64,000 nucleotides of DNA from Nocardioides luteus (GTDB lineage Bacteria; Actinomycetota; Actinomycetes; Propionibacteriales; Nocardioidaceae), in NCBI RefSeq assembly GCF_000960475.2, contig NZ_JZDQ02000035.1:1-64000 (forward strand), given 5' to 3'. Under the pieces are notes generated by a model that was given only the letters and a program-made list of their open reading frames with translations, was not told the origin of the DNA and searched no databases. Of the stretch, positions 34,062 to 42,178 are shown one piece after another. Both the position numbers and the translations under genes were made by a program. Position 1 is the first letter of the stretch; the number at the start of each line of letters is the position of its first letter.

Positions 34062-34961
34062 TCAGGCGTCGTAGGCGCCGGCCGCGATGTCCTCGAGCAG
34101 CGTGGGCATGGTCGGTTCCCAGCCGAGCAGACGACGGGTCTGCTCGGCGGACGCCCAGGCGTCGAAGCCGAAGAAGTTGCTGAGCCAGCCGAAGTGGGCC
34201 TCGGCGTCCGCCGGGTCGATCGAGGCCGTGGGCAGCTCGAGACGGCGGCCGATCGCCTCGGCGATCTCGCGGGTGGGGATGCCCTCCTCGGCCACCGCGT
34301 GGGCACGGAAGCCCGCCGGCGCCTTCTCCAGCGCGAGCCGGACCATGCGGGCCGCGTCGGTGCGGTGCACGGCCGGCCACCGGTTCTGGCCGTCGCCGAT
34401 GTAGCCGGCGACGCCGTGCTGCCGGGCGATGGATGACAGGACCGCGACGAAGCCGTGGTCACCGCCCTCGCCGTGGACCGAGGCCGCGAAGCGGAGCGCC
34501 ACGGGACGTACGCCTCGGTCAGCGTAGCCGAGCGCGAGGTTCTCGCTGCCGCCGCGCATCGAGTCGCGGCCGTGGTTGGGGTTGGCGTCGTCCTCGGTGA
34601 ACGGCTGCCCGGTGACGTCGCTGATCAGTCCCGAGGCGAGCAGGAACGGCTTCCCGCTCCCCTCGATCGCGGTGAGCATGGCCTCGACCGTCGCGTTCTC
34701 GGTGTGGCCGGCTCCCGCGTAGTCGCTGAAGTCGTGCTTGAAGGCCAGGTGGATCACGCCGTCGGACGCCTTCGCGGCGGTGGCGAGCGTGTCGGGGTCG
34801 TCGAGCGAGCCGCGGTGGACGGTCACGCCCTTGGCCTCGAGAGCGGCGGCGCTCTCGTCGGAGCGGGCCAGGCCCGTGACGGCATAGCCGTGAGCGAGCA
34901 GCTCGTCGGTGACCGCCGAGCCGATCCAGCCCGAGGCTCCGGTGATGAAGATGTTCGTCAT
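34062..34961 (-). CDS. NAD(P)-dependent epimerase/SDR family protein
   Basis: 299 aa extended-type SDR. The N-terminal motif FITGASGWIGSAV (about 4-16) is the TGxxGxxG dinucleotide site. The usual YxxxK is not evident; the corresponding region reads RGGSENLALGYADRG, as in some atypical family members. Start ATG 34961 is set by AGGAGG in the bases just before it. It is divergent from a TetR gene, with operator dyads between, so its expression is probably induced by the TetR ligand. Confidence 0.87.
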   Translation of the reverse strand: MTNIFITGASGWIGSAVTDELLAHGYAVTGLARSDESAAALEAKGVTVHRGSLDDPDTLATAAKASDGVIHLAFKHDFSDYAGAGHTENATVEAMLTAIEGSGKPFLLASGLISDVTGQPFTEDDANPNHGRDSMRGGSENLALGYADRGVRPVALRFAASVHGEGGDHGFVAVLSSIARQHGVAGYIGDGQNRWPAVHRTDAARMVRLALEKAPAGFRAHAVAEEGIPTREIAEAIGRRLELPTASIDPADAEAHFGWLSNFFGFDAWASAEQTRRLLGWEPTMPTLLEDIAAGAYDA

Positions 34962-34971
34962 GCTTCCTCCT

Positions 34972-35019
34972 ATGTCAGTTACTGACATCAACCGTAGCAG
35001 ATGATGTCATGAACTGACA
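34972..35019. promoter_or_regulatory. Two TetR operators in the SDR/TetR divergent promoter
   Basis: A perfect 17-bp palindrome ATGTCAGTTACTGACAT (34972-34988) and a second copy TGTCATGAACTGACA (35005-35019), centred 32 bp (about three turns) apart. They share TGTCA-N5-TGACA. They lie between the SDR ribosome site and the TetR start, the expected place for a local TetR repressor to control both genes. Confidence 0.75.
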
Positions 35020-35037
35020 TCACGCTAGGATGGGCCC

Positions 35038-35601
35038 ATGGCGAGATGGGAGCCGGACGCGCGTGGTCGGATGCTGACCGCTGCCCTCGAGCTGTTCGCC
35101 GAGAAGGGCTACGACGGCACGACCGCCGGTGACATCGCTGCCCGGGCCGGGGTCACCGAGCGCACCTTCTTCCGCCACTTCGCCGACAAGCGCGAGGTGC
35201 TCTTCGCCAACCCCAACTCCCTCGACGAGATGGTCGTCAAGGCGATCGCTGCCGCCGACGAGCAGGCGACCCCGCTCGAGATGGTGATCGGCGGCGTACG
35301 CGCGGCGGCGGTGGGGCTCGCGGAGGCACGCACCCGCGAGCAGGCCGCCCAGCGGTCCCGGATCGTCGAGGCGACCCCGGCCCTCCAGGAGCGTGAGCTG
35401 CTCAAGATGGCCGCCATGACGGCCGCTGCGCAGGCCGCGCTCGCCGAGCGTGGCGTGGGGGAGCCGACCGCCGCGATGGCCGCCTACGGCGGCGTCGCGG
35501 TCTTCCAGACGGCTTTCTCCCGGTGGGTGTCCGGTGCCACCGACCTCGGCCTTCCCGAGTGCGTCGACGAGGCTGCCGCGACGCTGCGGGCCCTGACCTA
35601 G
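35038..35601 (+). CDS. TetR-family transcriptional regulator
   Basis: 187 aa with the N-terminal helix-turn-helix DIAARAGVTERTFFRHFADKREVLF (residues about 30-54, given here as DIAARAGVTERTFFRHF then ADKREVLF). The rest is the helical ligand domain. Divergent from the SDR gene and next to two TGTCA-N5-TGACA dyads, so it is likely their repressor and autoregulated. Confidence 0.9.
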   Translation: MARWEPDARGRMLTAALELFAEKGYDGTTAGDIAARAGVTERTFFRHFADKREVLFANPNSLDEMVVKAIAAADEQATPLEMVIGGVRAAAVGLAEARTREQAAQRSRIVEATPALQERELLKMAAMTAAAQAALAERGVGEPTAAMAAYGGVAVFQTAFSRWVSGATDLGLPECVDEAAATLRALT

Positions 35602-35696
35602 GAACGGCCGCCGGTGAACACCTCGGTCACACCTGCGCCACGGTGACGAATGTCGTATGGACATCACTCGCCCGGACCGGTAGACAACTAGGCACT

Positions 35697-36260
35697 ATGG
35701 AGAACCAGTTGATTCCCGGAGCCGAGTCGCAGACCGTGGTGCGCAGCTATGTGACCGCCAACCAGCCGAACCCGTCGGCGCTCGCCGAGGGTCTGTGGGT
35801 GCTGCCTCCCGACGTGCTCTCCAGCGGTGACCGCGCGGTGCTCTTCGACCAGTACAAGCTCTACGTCGCCGAGGCCGAGCGGCTCAGCGTGAGGCGCACG
35901 ATCACCAGCGCGTTCTTCCTGATCCTCAACATCGGCGTCCTGGTCGCCGGCACCGCCCTCCTGGCCCACGCTCCCGAGCGCCCCTGGCTGTTCACGGTCG
36001 CGCTGATCGCCGCCCTCGGCCTCTGCCTCGGCTGGTTCTGGATCATCCGGTCCTACCGGCAGATGGCGGGCGGGAAATACAGCGTCATCTCCCACCTCGA
36101 GAAGCAGCTGCCGGCAGCGCCCGGCGTCGCGGAGTGGTCGGCCGTCGGCCTCGGTCGCGACAGCTCGCGCTACCTGCCGATGAGCAACATCGAGGTGTGG
36201 GCGCCCGCGCTCTTCGCCTTCTGCCACGTCGCGACGTACGTCCTGCTCTACCTGCCCTAG
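35697..36260 (+). CDS. Small membrane protein, possibly RipA-like family
   Basis: 187 aa. Three hydrophobic helices are visible: about 68-88 (ITSAFFLILNIGVLVAGTALL), 95-118 and 170-187. The segment LYVAEAERLSVRRTITSAFF resembles a bacterial membrane family named after Francisella RipA, but I am not certain. No catalytic motif is seen. It stands alone and overlaps the convergent peptidase gene by 4 nt. Confidence 0.75.
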   Translation: MENQLIPGAESQTVVRSYVTANQPNPSALAEGLWVLPPDVLSSGDRAVLFDQYKLYVAEAERLSVRRTITSAFFLILNIGVLVAGTALLAHAPERPWLFTVALIAALGLCLGWFWIIRSYRQMAGGKYSVISHLEKQLPAAPGVAEWSAVGLGRDSSRYLPMSNIEVWAPALFAFCHVATYVLLYLP

Positions 36261-36970
36261 CCGAGAACCCTGACCTCGAGCGGGGTCTCGCCGTCCGGTC
36301 CGACGGCGTAGGCGACGCCGTCGGGCCGCTCGCTGAGCACCTCGACCAGCTCGCCATCGCGCCACAGCAGCGCGACGCCGTCATCGGCCGCGTAGCCCGC
36401 GGGCAGCGCCCCGGAGCCGACGAACCGGACGTACGTCTCCCGCCGGTCGGCCTCGCCGAGGTAGTGCGGGCAGAACGAGCCGGGGAGGAAGCCCAGGCCG
36501 TCGGGGAGCGGCGCGGTGGGGCCGAAGGAGTCGGTCGAGGAGGCCTCGTACCAGCAGTTGGCCCCCGCCGAGATCCCCGCCAGGATCGTCCCGCCGGCGG
36601 CGGCCTTCTCGAGCAGCGCCGGCAGGCCGTGCAGCCGCCACACCGCCAGCAGATTGGCCGTGGACCCGCCGCCGACGTAGACGATGTCCTGGTCGAGCAG
36701 CTGCTCGAGGTCGTCGATCGGGAGCTCGTGCCCCTCGGGCGCCTTGTTGAACAGCGACAGCACCCTCGCCTCGGCACGGTCGGCGTACGCCGCGAGGAAC
36801 TTGTCGTGATAGCTGTCCGCGTCGCCGCTCGCGGTCCCGATGAAGCAGACCTTGGGCCGCTCCTTGCCGCTCAGGCGGCCGAGCTCGGCGTCGAGAGGTG
36901 AGAAGTCCCGGCCGTGCACGTCGGGCATCGAGAAGCCGCCACCGCCGAGGGTCAGGATCGTTCCGCGCAT
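36257..36970 (-). CDS. Peptidase E-like (S51) protein
   Basis: 237 aa class-I glutamine-amidotransferase-fold protein. The serine nucleophile elbow GISAGAN and the preceding YVGGGSTANLL match dipeptidase E, which removes N-terminal Asp from dipeptides. The late histidine is in SFCPHYLGE. It is soluble and transcribed alone. Confidence 0.85.
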   Translation of the reverse strand: MRGTILTLGGGGFSMPDVHGRDFSPLDAELGRLSGKERPKVCFIGTASGDADSYHDKFLAAYADRAEARVLSLFNKAPEGHELPIDDLEQLLDQDIVYVGGGSTANLLAVWRLHGLPALLEKAAAGGTILAGISAGANCWYEASSTDSFGPTAPLPDGLGFLPGSFCPHYLGEADRRETYVRFVGSGALPAGYAADDGVALLWRDGELVEVLSERPDGVAYAVGPDGETPLEVRVLG

Positions 36971-36992
36971 GGGGTGAGTGTAGGGACACAGA

Positions 36993-37039
36993 AGGCCCCG
37001 CCGGGGCGGCCACGGTGAGGTGGCGGGCCGGCGGGGCCT
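36993..37039 (-). terminator. Terminator downstream of the M4 protease gene
   Basis: A perfect 12-bp stem, AGGCCCCGCCGG (36993-37004) with CCGGCGGGGCCT (37028-37039), lies 16 nt after the protease stop. There is no U-tract, as usual in high-GC actinobacteria. Confidence 0.75.
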
Positions 37040-37054
37040 CTGACGGTGTGACGG

Positions 37055-40000
37055 CTACCTGACAGTGACGGTCACCGTGTCGGTGATCGCCTCGTTCCTC
37101 CGGTCACCCGAGTAGGCCACCTCGTAGGTGTGCGTGCCTCGGAGCGCCCGGAAGGTCGCCTCCTCCCTCTTCAGGGTGAAGCGGCCGACGCGGATGCCGT
37201 GCTCCTTGACGACGATCTCGCCGGTGGCGCGCTCGCCGTCGACGGTGATCTCGACCTTGCCGCGCTTGGGCGAGGTGGCGGAGATCTCCGGGACCGCCTT
37301 CTCGGTGCAGTAGCTCACCTTGACGTTGTCGACGGCCCAGCCCCGGGCGCCGCCACAGCCGTCACGACCGAAGTCGAAGCGGAACTGCACGGTGTCGCCC
37401 GCGGCCGCGACGGAGTCGAGCTTCACGATGGTGGTGCCCCACTTACCGGTGAAGCTGTTGCCGTCGGATCCGGTCCAGGCCGGCTCGCCCTCCATGTAGC
37501 CGCTGTCGGCGCTCATCGTGCCGCCCGGTGCGTTGAAGGCGTACGCGGCCTGGTCGACGAGCTTGAACTCGCCGCCGTTGACCGAGACCTTGACGTTGCC
37601 ACCGTCATAGCCCCACTCGGTCAGGACCGAGTGGTCGAAGCTGAACCGTGGCGAGAGGCCCTTGGGCACCGTGAGGGCCGGGCTGATCAGGCCGTTCCGG
37701 CTGGTGATGTCACCCGTGGCGGAGCCACAGGAACCCTCGTTGGGGTCGGGGGCGAACGCGACACCGGTGGCGTTGTCCTCGACGTCGCTGGCCGCCTCCC
37801 AGGGGTAGTCGTTGCCGGGCACGCCGGCCTCGGCGTCCTGGGTCCAACCGGCCAGACCGTCCTCGAAGTCCTCGGTGTAGGTGGTGACCTCGTTGGTGCC
37901 CTCGCCACAGAGCGCGGGGGTGTTCGGGTCGAGCATCGGGCCGAAGTTGCACTGGGCCGGCTCCTTGGTGAGCTCGGTGGCCGTGTTGGCCGCCGCGACC
38001 GACGCGCAGTCGTCGGCCGTGATCGGCTCCAGAGCCGGGGCTACGGCCTCGCCACCCGGGGTCTCGCCGCCGCCGGCCTGCGGGGTCGAGGTGCCCAGGG
38101 TGAGCTTCTTGAGCGTCGTCACACCCATCAGGTCGGCGCAGGAGGAGACCATCGCCTGGGCGAACTCGGGGAAGCCCGAGGTCGGCGTCAGGTAGTTGGT
38201 CTGGGCGTGCCAGATCAGGTTGGCCGCCTTGTCCAGGCCGATGCCCGCCACGTTGACGTCGTTGTAGGAGCCACCGTCCACGAGCAGGGCGTAGTGGTGG
38301 TTGATGACGCCCGAGTTGGTGTGGACGCCGCCGGAGTCGGTGGCACCGTCGCAGTGGTACTCCGCGTCGGAGACCTTGCCCGGGTCGCCGTAGCAGGTCG
38401 GGTTCCACATGTCGCGGATCGCGCCGCCGAAGGCGGTCGAGTCCTCACCCATCAGCCAGCGTACGGAGTCGTCCTTGGTGCTGGTCGAGGCGTCCTTGAT
38501 GGTGATGTTGACCGTCGAGGTGGCGCTCTTGATCTTCTGGCCGGTGGCGAAGTCGGTCGTCGCGCCGTAGATGCTGGAGTTGCCGGAGATCGAGCCGATC
38601 GGCTGGCCCTGCAGGAAGCCGATCACGATGCCCTTGGCACCCGCCGCGTTCGCGTTCGCGACCTTGGTGGCGAAGGAGCAGACGCCGCGGTCGACGTAGA
38701 CGAACTTGCCGGCCAGGTCGGCCGCGTTGGTGAACGCGCCACAGCCGTTGGTCGGGCTGCCGTCGGCCGGGTCGTCCTGACCCACGACGATGTCGGAGGT
38801 CACGCCCGAGGTCGGGTAGACCGGGCCGAAGTTGGCCGCGGCCGCCGGGCAGCCGCCCGCGATGTCGGCGGGGGAGTTGATCGTCAGCTCGATCGCCCCA
38901 CGCGTCGACGAGGAGCAGTGGCCGTCGGTGCGGTCGACGTCGTCGGTGGTGTTCTCACGCGCGTTGAGGAAGTCGACCGTGTTGCCCCACATGTCGGAGT
39001 ACGCCTCGTTGAGCGCACCCGGCTGCCACTGGTAGATCAGGCCGGAGGTGTATTCGGTGTAGGCGTGACCCCACTCGTGGGCCACCACGTCGTCGGAGGT
39101 GACGCCGGAGCAGTAGTTGGTGGTCTCGCCGTTCCAGTTGGCGTTCGGGCACGAGATCGCCGGGTCGTTGTTGACCGTGACCATCTTGGCGCCGTTGCCG
39201 TCGTAGGAGTCGCGGCCGAAGGTGTTCTTGTAGAGCCAGTAGGACTCGCCGGTGGTGGCGACCTCGTTGGCCTGGTCCTTGTCGAGCGTGCCCGGGAAGG
39301 CGTCGTTCTCGCGCCAGACGGTGGCGTCGTCGGTGGTGTCGCCGGTGTTGTGCTTCTCGATCAGCTCACGGTCGGTCGCGTTGTCGATCATCGAGTAGCG
39401 GTTGACCGGCTTGCCGGTGGCGGCGTCGAGCACGAGCGTCTCGCGCACGGTGGACTTGTTGGACACCTCGATGACCCAGGCGAGCAGGCTCTTGCCGCTC
39501 ACGCCCTGGGCGGCGCCCATGCGGTAGATGTTGAGGTCGGCCTTGACGACCTCGAGGCCGCTCGTGTCGATCTTGCTGTCGACGGGGGCCTCCGCCGGCT
39601 TCGCCTTCACCAGCTGGAGCGCCTTGGCGGTGGCCTTCTCCTTCGACCACTTCGGGGTCGTGCTGAGGTCGAGGTTCGGGGCGGCGAAGCCGTTGACCGA
39701 GGTGAGGTCGCCGGACTTGTCGACGTGGGCCTTGAGGACGCCGCCGAAGACCGGCACGCCCTGGTAGGCCTGCTCGAACTCGACCGTCCAGCCGGCCGGG
39801 GTCGTGCTCACCTTCGACTGGTCGAGCTGGCCGGCCTTCGCGCCGAAGACCGAGGCGTACTCGTCGAGGTAGGCGCGCGCCTTCGCGGCGGCTTCGGACT
39901 TGGTGTCGGCGGCGACACGGGGCAGCAGGTCGCCCTTGGTGGACACGAAGCCGAGCAGGCCGGTGGCGCCCTCCTTCTTGAGGGTGACGGTCTGGTCGGC

Positions 40001-40120
40001 CGTGGCCTTGAGCTTGTCGATGCCGCTGGGATCCGGTTTCGCAGCGACCGCGGCGACCGGTGTGATCACCAGGCTCGCCGCGACGAGTGCAAGGCTGATT
40101 CCCTGCATTCCGAGCTTCAC
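37055..40120 (-). CDS. Secreted M4 (thermolysin-type) metalloprotease with inserted PA domain
   Basis: 1021 aa from GTG 40120, chosen for AGGAG 6 nt upstream and for the signal peptide that follows (LGMQGISLALVAASLVITP, cleavage near AVAA). Next come an FTP/PepSY-type propeptide (to about 230), then the catalytic domain with HEWGH (348-352) and Glu372 in GALNEAYSD. A PA domain (about 445-550) separates these from the third catalytic motif GGVHTNSG (His600). C-terminal: a lectin-like or immune-inhibitor-A-like beta domain (about 770-940) and a final Ig-like domain. It should be an exported Zn/Ca protease, processed by propeptide removal. Confidence 0.92.
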   Translation of the reverse strand: MKLGMQGISLALVAASLVITPVAAVAAKPDPSGIDKLKATADQTVTLKKEGATGLLGFVSTKGDLLPRVAADTKSEAAAKARAYLDEYASVFGAKAGQLDQSKVSTTPAGWTVEFEQAYQGVPVFGGVLKAHVDKSGDLTSVNGFAAPNLDLSTTPKWSKEKATAKALQLVKAKPAEAPVDSKIDTSGLEVVKADLNIYRMGAAQGVSGKSLLAWVIEVSNKSTVRETLVLDAATGKPVNRYSMIDNATDRELIEKHNTGDTTDDATVWRENDAFPGTLDKDQANEVATTGESYWLYKNTFGRDSYDGNGAKMVTVNNDPAISCPNANWNGETTNYCSGVTSDDVVAHEWGHAYTEYTSGLIYQWQPGALNEAYSDMWGNTVDFLNARENTTDDVDRTDGHCSSSTRGAIELTINSPADIAGGCPAAAANFGPVYPTSGVTSDIVVGQDDPADGSPTNGCGAFTNAADLAGKFVYVDRGVCSFATKVANANAAGAKGIVIGFLQGQPIGSISGNSSIYGATTDFATGQKIKSATSTVNITIKDASTSTKDDSVRWLMGEDSTAFGGAIRDMWNPTCYGDPGKVSDAEYHCDGATDSGGVHTNSGVINHHYALLVDGGSYNDVNVAGIGLDKAANLIWHAQTNYLTPTSGFPEFAQAMVSSCADLMGVTTLKKLTLGTSTPQAGGGETPGGEAVAPALEPITADDCASVAAANTATELTKEPAQCNFGPMLDPNTPALCGEGTNEVTTYTEDFEDGLAGWTQDAEAGVPGNDYPWEAASDVEDNATGVAFAPDPNEGSCGSATGDITSRNGLISPALTVPKGLSPRFSFDHSVLTEWGYDGGNVKVSVNGGEFKLVDQAAYAFNAPGGTMSADSGYMEGEPAWTGSDGNSFTGKWGTTIVKLDSVAAAGDTVQFRFDFGRDGCGGARGWAVDNVKVSYCTEKAVPEISATSPKRGKVEITVDGERATGEIVVKEHGIRVGRFTLKREEATFRALRGTHTYEVAYSGDRRNEAITDTVTVTVR

Positions 40121-40284
40121 GGGTTGCTCCTCTCGGGGACTCGCCGCGTCAGGTCGCGGCGTTTCGCATCGTAGAGAGATTTGCGCCGAAGAGAGGTGCA
40201 AACACGAATCACGAGTCCGAAACGATTCATCCTCGGGCAATCCTCAAGGGGAGGGCCTCAGGGGAGATCTAAGGTAGTTTCCCG

Positions 40285-40584
40285 ATGTGCGGGCCTACCT
40301 CAGGCGCAGATTCTCGAGGGGTGCCCTTGGAGATCATCCCGCCTTTGTACGCCGCCGGCCTGCCGTGCCACGGAGACGACTCTGCGTTGTGGTTCTCAGA
40401 GTCCCCCGCCGCCCTCGAGGTGGCCAAAGATCGCTGTCTCGACTGCCCGGTCATGCGCGAGTGCCTCTCGGGTGCTCTCGCGCGCTCTGAGCCATGGGGT
40501 GTCTGGGGCGGCGAGATCGTCGAGCGCGGCCAGGTGGTCACCCACAAGCGCGGCCGCGGCCGACCCCGCCGCCAGGCCGCCTAG
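40285..40584 (+). CDS. whiB7: WhiB7-type redox-sensitive transcription factor
   Basis: 99 aa from ATG 40285; an in-frame GTG at 40321 would give 87 aa, and neither has a good ribosome site. The four iron-sulfur ligands are Cys28 (LPCHGDD), Cys50 and Cys53 (CLDC) and Cys59 (ECL). The turn GVWGGE and the C-terminal AT-hook RGRGRPRR are diagnostic of WhiB7, and the SEPWGVWGGEI and VTHKR stretches closely follow the mycobacterial protein. WhiB7 partners SigA to switch on intrinsic antibiotic-resistance genes. It is divergent from the M4 protease gene across 164 bp and convergent with the sigma-factor gene. Confidence 0.88.
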   Translation: MCGPTSGADSRGVPLEIIPPLYAAGLPCHGDDSALWFSESPAALEVAKDRCLDCPVMRECLSGALARSEPWGVWGGEIVERGQVVTHKRGRGRPRRQAA

Positions 40585-41462
40585 GCGTGCGCCGACTCCA
40601 GCCCCAGGCTCGCGGCGAGCTTCGCGACCTGGGCGGGGGCGGCGTACGCCTCGATCTCGGTGATCCTGCCGTCGACCACGGTGAAGGCCATGACGCTGAA
40701 GAGCTTCCCGTGGAAGGTGATCGCGACACCTGCGGCGCCGTTGACGAGGGCAGCGTGGGTGACGCGGTCGGCGTGGGCGTACATGACGGCGTTGCCCGCC
40801 ACCTTCGCGGCGCCCCGGTAGGTGGTGATCCCGGAGCCGAGATCGGCCCGCAGGACCACGTCGGGGTGGAGTGCACCGATCAGCCGGTCCAGGTCGCCGT
40901 CCTGCGCGGCGGCGAAGAACGCGTCGACGACCTCGCGCTGCGCGGCGACGTCGCTCTGGGGCGTACGTCCTCGGACCCGGCGCCGCGCCCGGCTCGCGAG
41001 CTGACGGGTCGAGTCCGAGGAGCGGTCGAGCATCGTCGCGATCTCGTCGAAGGGCACGGCGAAGAGATCATGGAGTACGAAGGCCAGCCGCTCGTCCGGG
41101 GAGAGCTGGTCGAGCACCACCAGGAGAGCGAGGCTGACCGAGTCGGCGAGCATGGCGCGCTCGGCCGGGTCCTGGGTAGTGCCGTCGTCGAGGACGACCG
41201 TGGGGTCGGGCAGCCGGTCCTCGATCGAGACCTCGCCGCGGGTCTTGCGTGAGCGAAGCATGTTGAGCGAGACGCGTGCCACCACCGTCGTCAGCCACGC
41301 GCCGACGTTGTCGATCTCATCGGTCTCGCTCCGGCTCAGCCGGAGCCAGGCATCCTGCACGGCGTCCTCGGCCTCCGAGGTGGAACCGAGCATCCGGTAG
41401 GCCACCCCGTACAAGTGCTGCCGCTCCTGCTCGAAGCGCTCGGCCAGCCACTCCTGCTGCAT
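40581..41462 (-). CDS. ECF sigma factor with SnoaL-like C-terminal domain (SigJ/ECF41-like)
   Basis: 293 aa. Region 2 (AYRMLGSTSEAEDAVQDAWLR, in part) and region 4 (LSPDERLAFVLHDLFAVPFDEIA) are clear; the last ~110 residues are a SnoaL/NTF2-like domain that replaces an anti-sigma factor in this group. The divergent carboxymuconolactone-decarboxylase gene is the classic ECF41 partner. The usual C-terminal DGGGK and NPDKL motifs are not evident (here DLGSGITTYRG and APAQVAKL), so it may be a divergent member or a sister group. Convergent with whiB7, overlapping by 4 nt. Confidence 0.88.
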   Translation of the reverse strand: MQQEWLAERFEQERQHLYGVAYRMLGSTSEAEDAVQDAWLRLSRSETDEIDNVGAWLTTVVARVSLNMLRSRKTRGEVSIEDRLPDPTVVLDDGTTQDPAERAMLADSVSLALLVVLDQLSPDERLAFVLHDLFAVPFDEIATMLDRSSDSTRQLASRARRRVRGRTPQSDVAAQREVVDAFFAAAQDGDLDRLIGALHPDVVLRADLGSGITTYRGAAKVAGNAVMYAHADRVTHAALVNGAAGVAITFHGKLFSVMAFTVVDGRITEIEAYAAPAQVAKLAASLGLESAHA

Positions 41463-41514
41463 CGTCCGTCCTCCGGATCTGTGGGTCTCGGGGTAGGTCG
41501 TCCCCTATGGACCC

Positions 41515-41541
41515 GACACGTGAAGCAGACCAGATGTGACC
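41515..41541 (-). promoter_or_regulatory. ECF-type autoregulatory promoter of the sigma-factor gene
   Basis: On the minus strand GGTCACA (41541-41535), 16 nt, then TGTC (41518-41515). This mirrors the TGTCACA-N16-GGTC promoter on the other strand, 34 bp away. ECF41-type promoters have a TGTCACA -35 and a CGTC-like -10. Confidence 0.6.
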
Positions 41542-41574
41542 GATCCGGGCGAAGAATTTTTTCTTTCGCAGATC

Positions 41575-41601
41575 TGTCACATCTCCTCGGCCGGGCGGGT
41601 C
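41575..41601 (+). promoter_or_regulatory. ECF-type promoter of the CMD gene
   Basis: TGTCACA (41575-41581), 16 nt, GGTC (41598-41601), ending 8 nt before the ATG at 41610. The -35 is an exact match to the ECF41 consensus. It should be read by the divergently encoded sigma factor. Confidence 0.7.
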
Positions 41602-41609
41602 GAGAGGGC

Positions 41610-42074
41610 ATGAGCAACCGAATGAAGAACCCCGCAGAAGTCATCCCGCAGGCCTACAAGGGCATCGGCAACCTCCTCGCCGCTGTCGCCGACGGCGGCC
41701 TCCCCGAGACCACGACCGAGCTGATCGCCATGCGAGTCAGCTCGCTCAACGGCTGCGCCGCCTGCCTCCAGGGCCACGCCGTCCGCGTGGAGGAGGTCGG
41801 TCTCCCGATCGAGAAGATCGTCGGCCTCGCGGCCTACCGCGAGTCGCCGTTCTTCAGCGAGGCCGAGAAGGCGGCCCTCGCGCTGGCCGACGCCGTCACC
41901 CGCCTCGCCGACTCCGAGGACGCCGTGCCCGACGAGCTCTGGCGCGAGGTCACCAAGCACTACGACGAGAGGCAGACCGCCGCGCTGATCCTCTGCATCG
42001 CCACCCACAACCTCTTCAACCGGGTCAACGTGACGGTGCGTGAGGACGCCGAGAATCCCTTCTGGATGCGCTGA
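41610..42074 (+). CDS. Carboxymuconolactone decarboxylase/AhpD-like protein
   Basis: 154 aa. The AhpD-type active site CAACLQGH (CxxCxxxH) lies at about residues 50-57, so it is likely a thiol peroxidase/disulfide reductase-like enzyme rather than a true decarboxylase. The protein is the standard effector next to ECF41 sigma factors. Expressed from the ECF-type promoter just upstream. Confidence 0.9.
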   Translation: MSNRMKNPAEVIPQAYKGIGNLLAAVADGGLPETTTELIAMRVSSLNGCAACLQGHAVRVEEVGLPIEKIVGLAAYRESPFFSEAEKAALALADAVTRLADSEDAVPDELWREVTKHYDERQTAALILCIATHNLFNRVNVTVREDAENPFWMR

Positions 42075-42094
42075 CCAGCCGGGCCCGCGCCGGC

Positions 42095-42165
42095 TGTAAC
42101 ACGTTGTTCGTCGGACTATCCGGTCGCTCTCATAGGGCGAGTAGTCCTACGAACGACGTGTTACA
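42095..42165. terminator. Long dyad between convergent genes (bidirectional terminator A)
   Basis: Arms of 24 nt (42095-42118 and 42142-42165) match at 22 positions; each outer end is TGTAACACGT and each inner end GGACTA. It lies 20 nt after the CMD stop and 13 nt before the pgm stop, so it can terminate both. No U-tract. It shares the core TCGGACTATC with the dyad at 54591-54657. Confidence 0.75.
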
Positions 42166-42178
42166 CGTTCGGGAAGCG

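Noticed and set aside
37130..40174. A 1014-codon open frame antisense to the M4 protease gene
   Set aside because: Composition is typical of an antisense shadow, and the sense frame has a signal peptide and catalytic motifs.
42095..42108. A second KstR-like box (TGTAACACGTTGTT) in the dyad after the CMD gene
   Set aside because: The last consensus base is wrong and it sits between convergent gene ends, not at a promoter.
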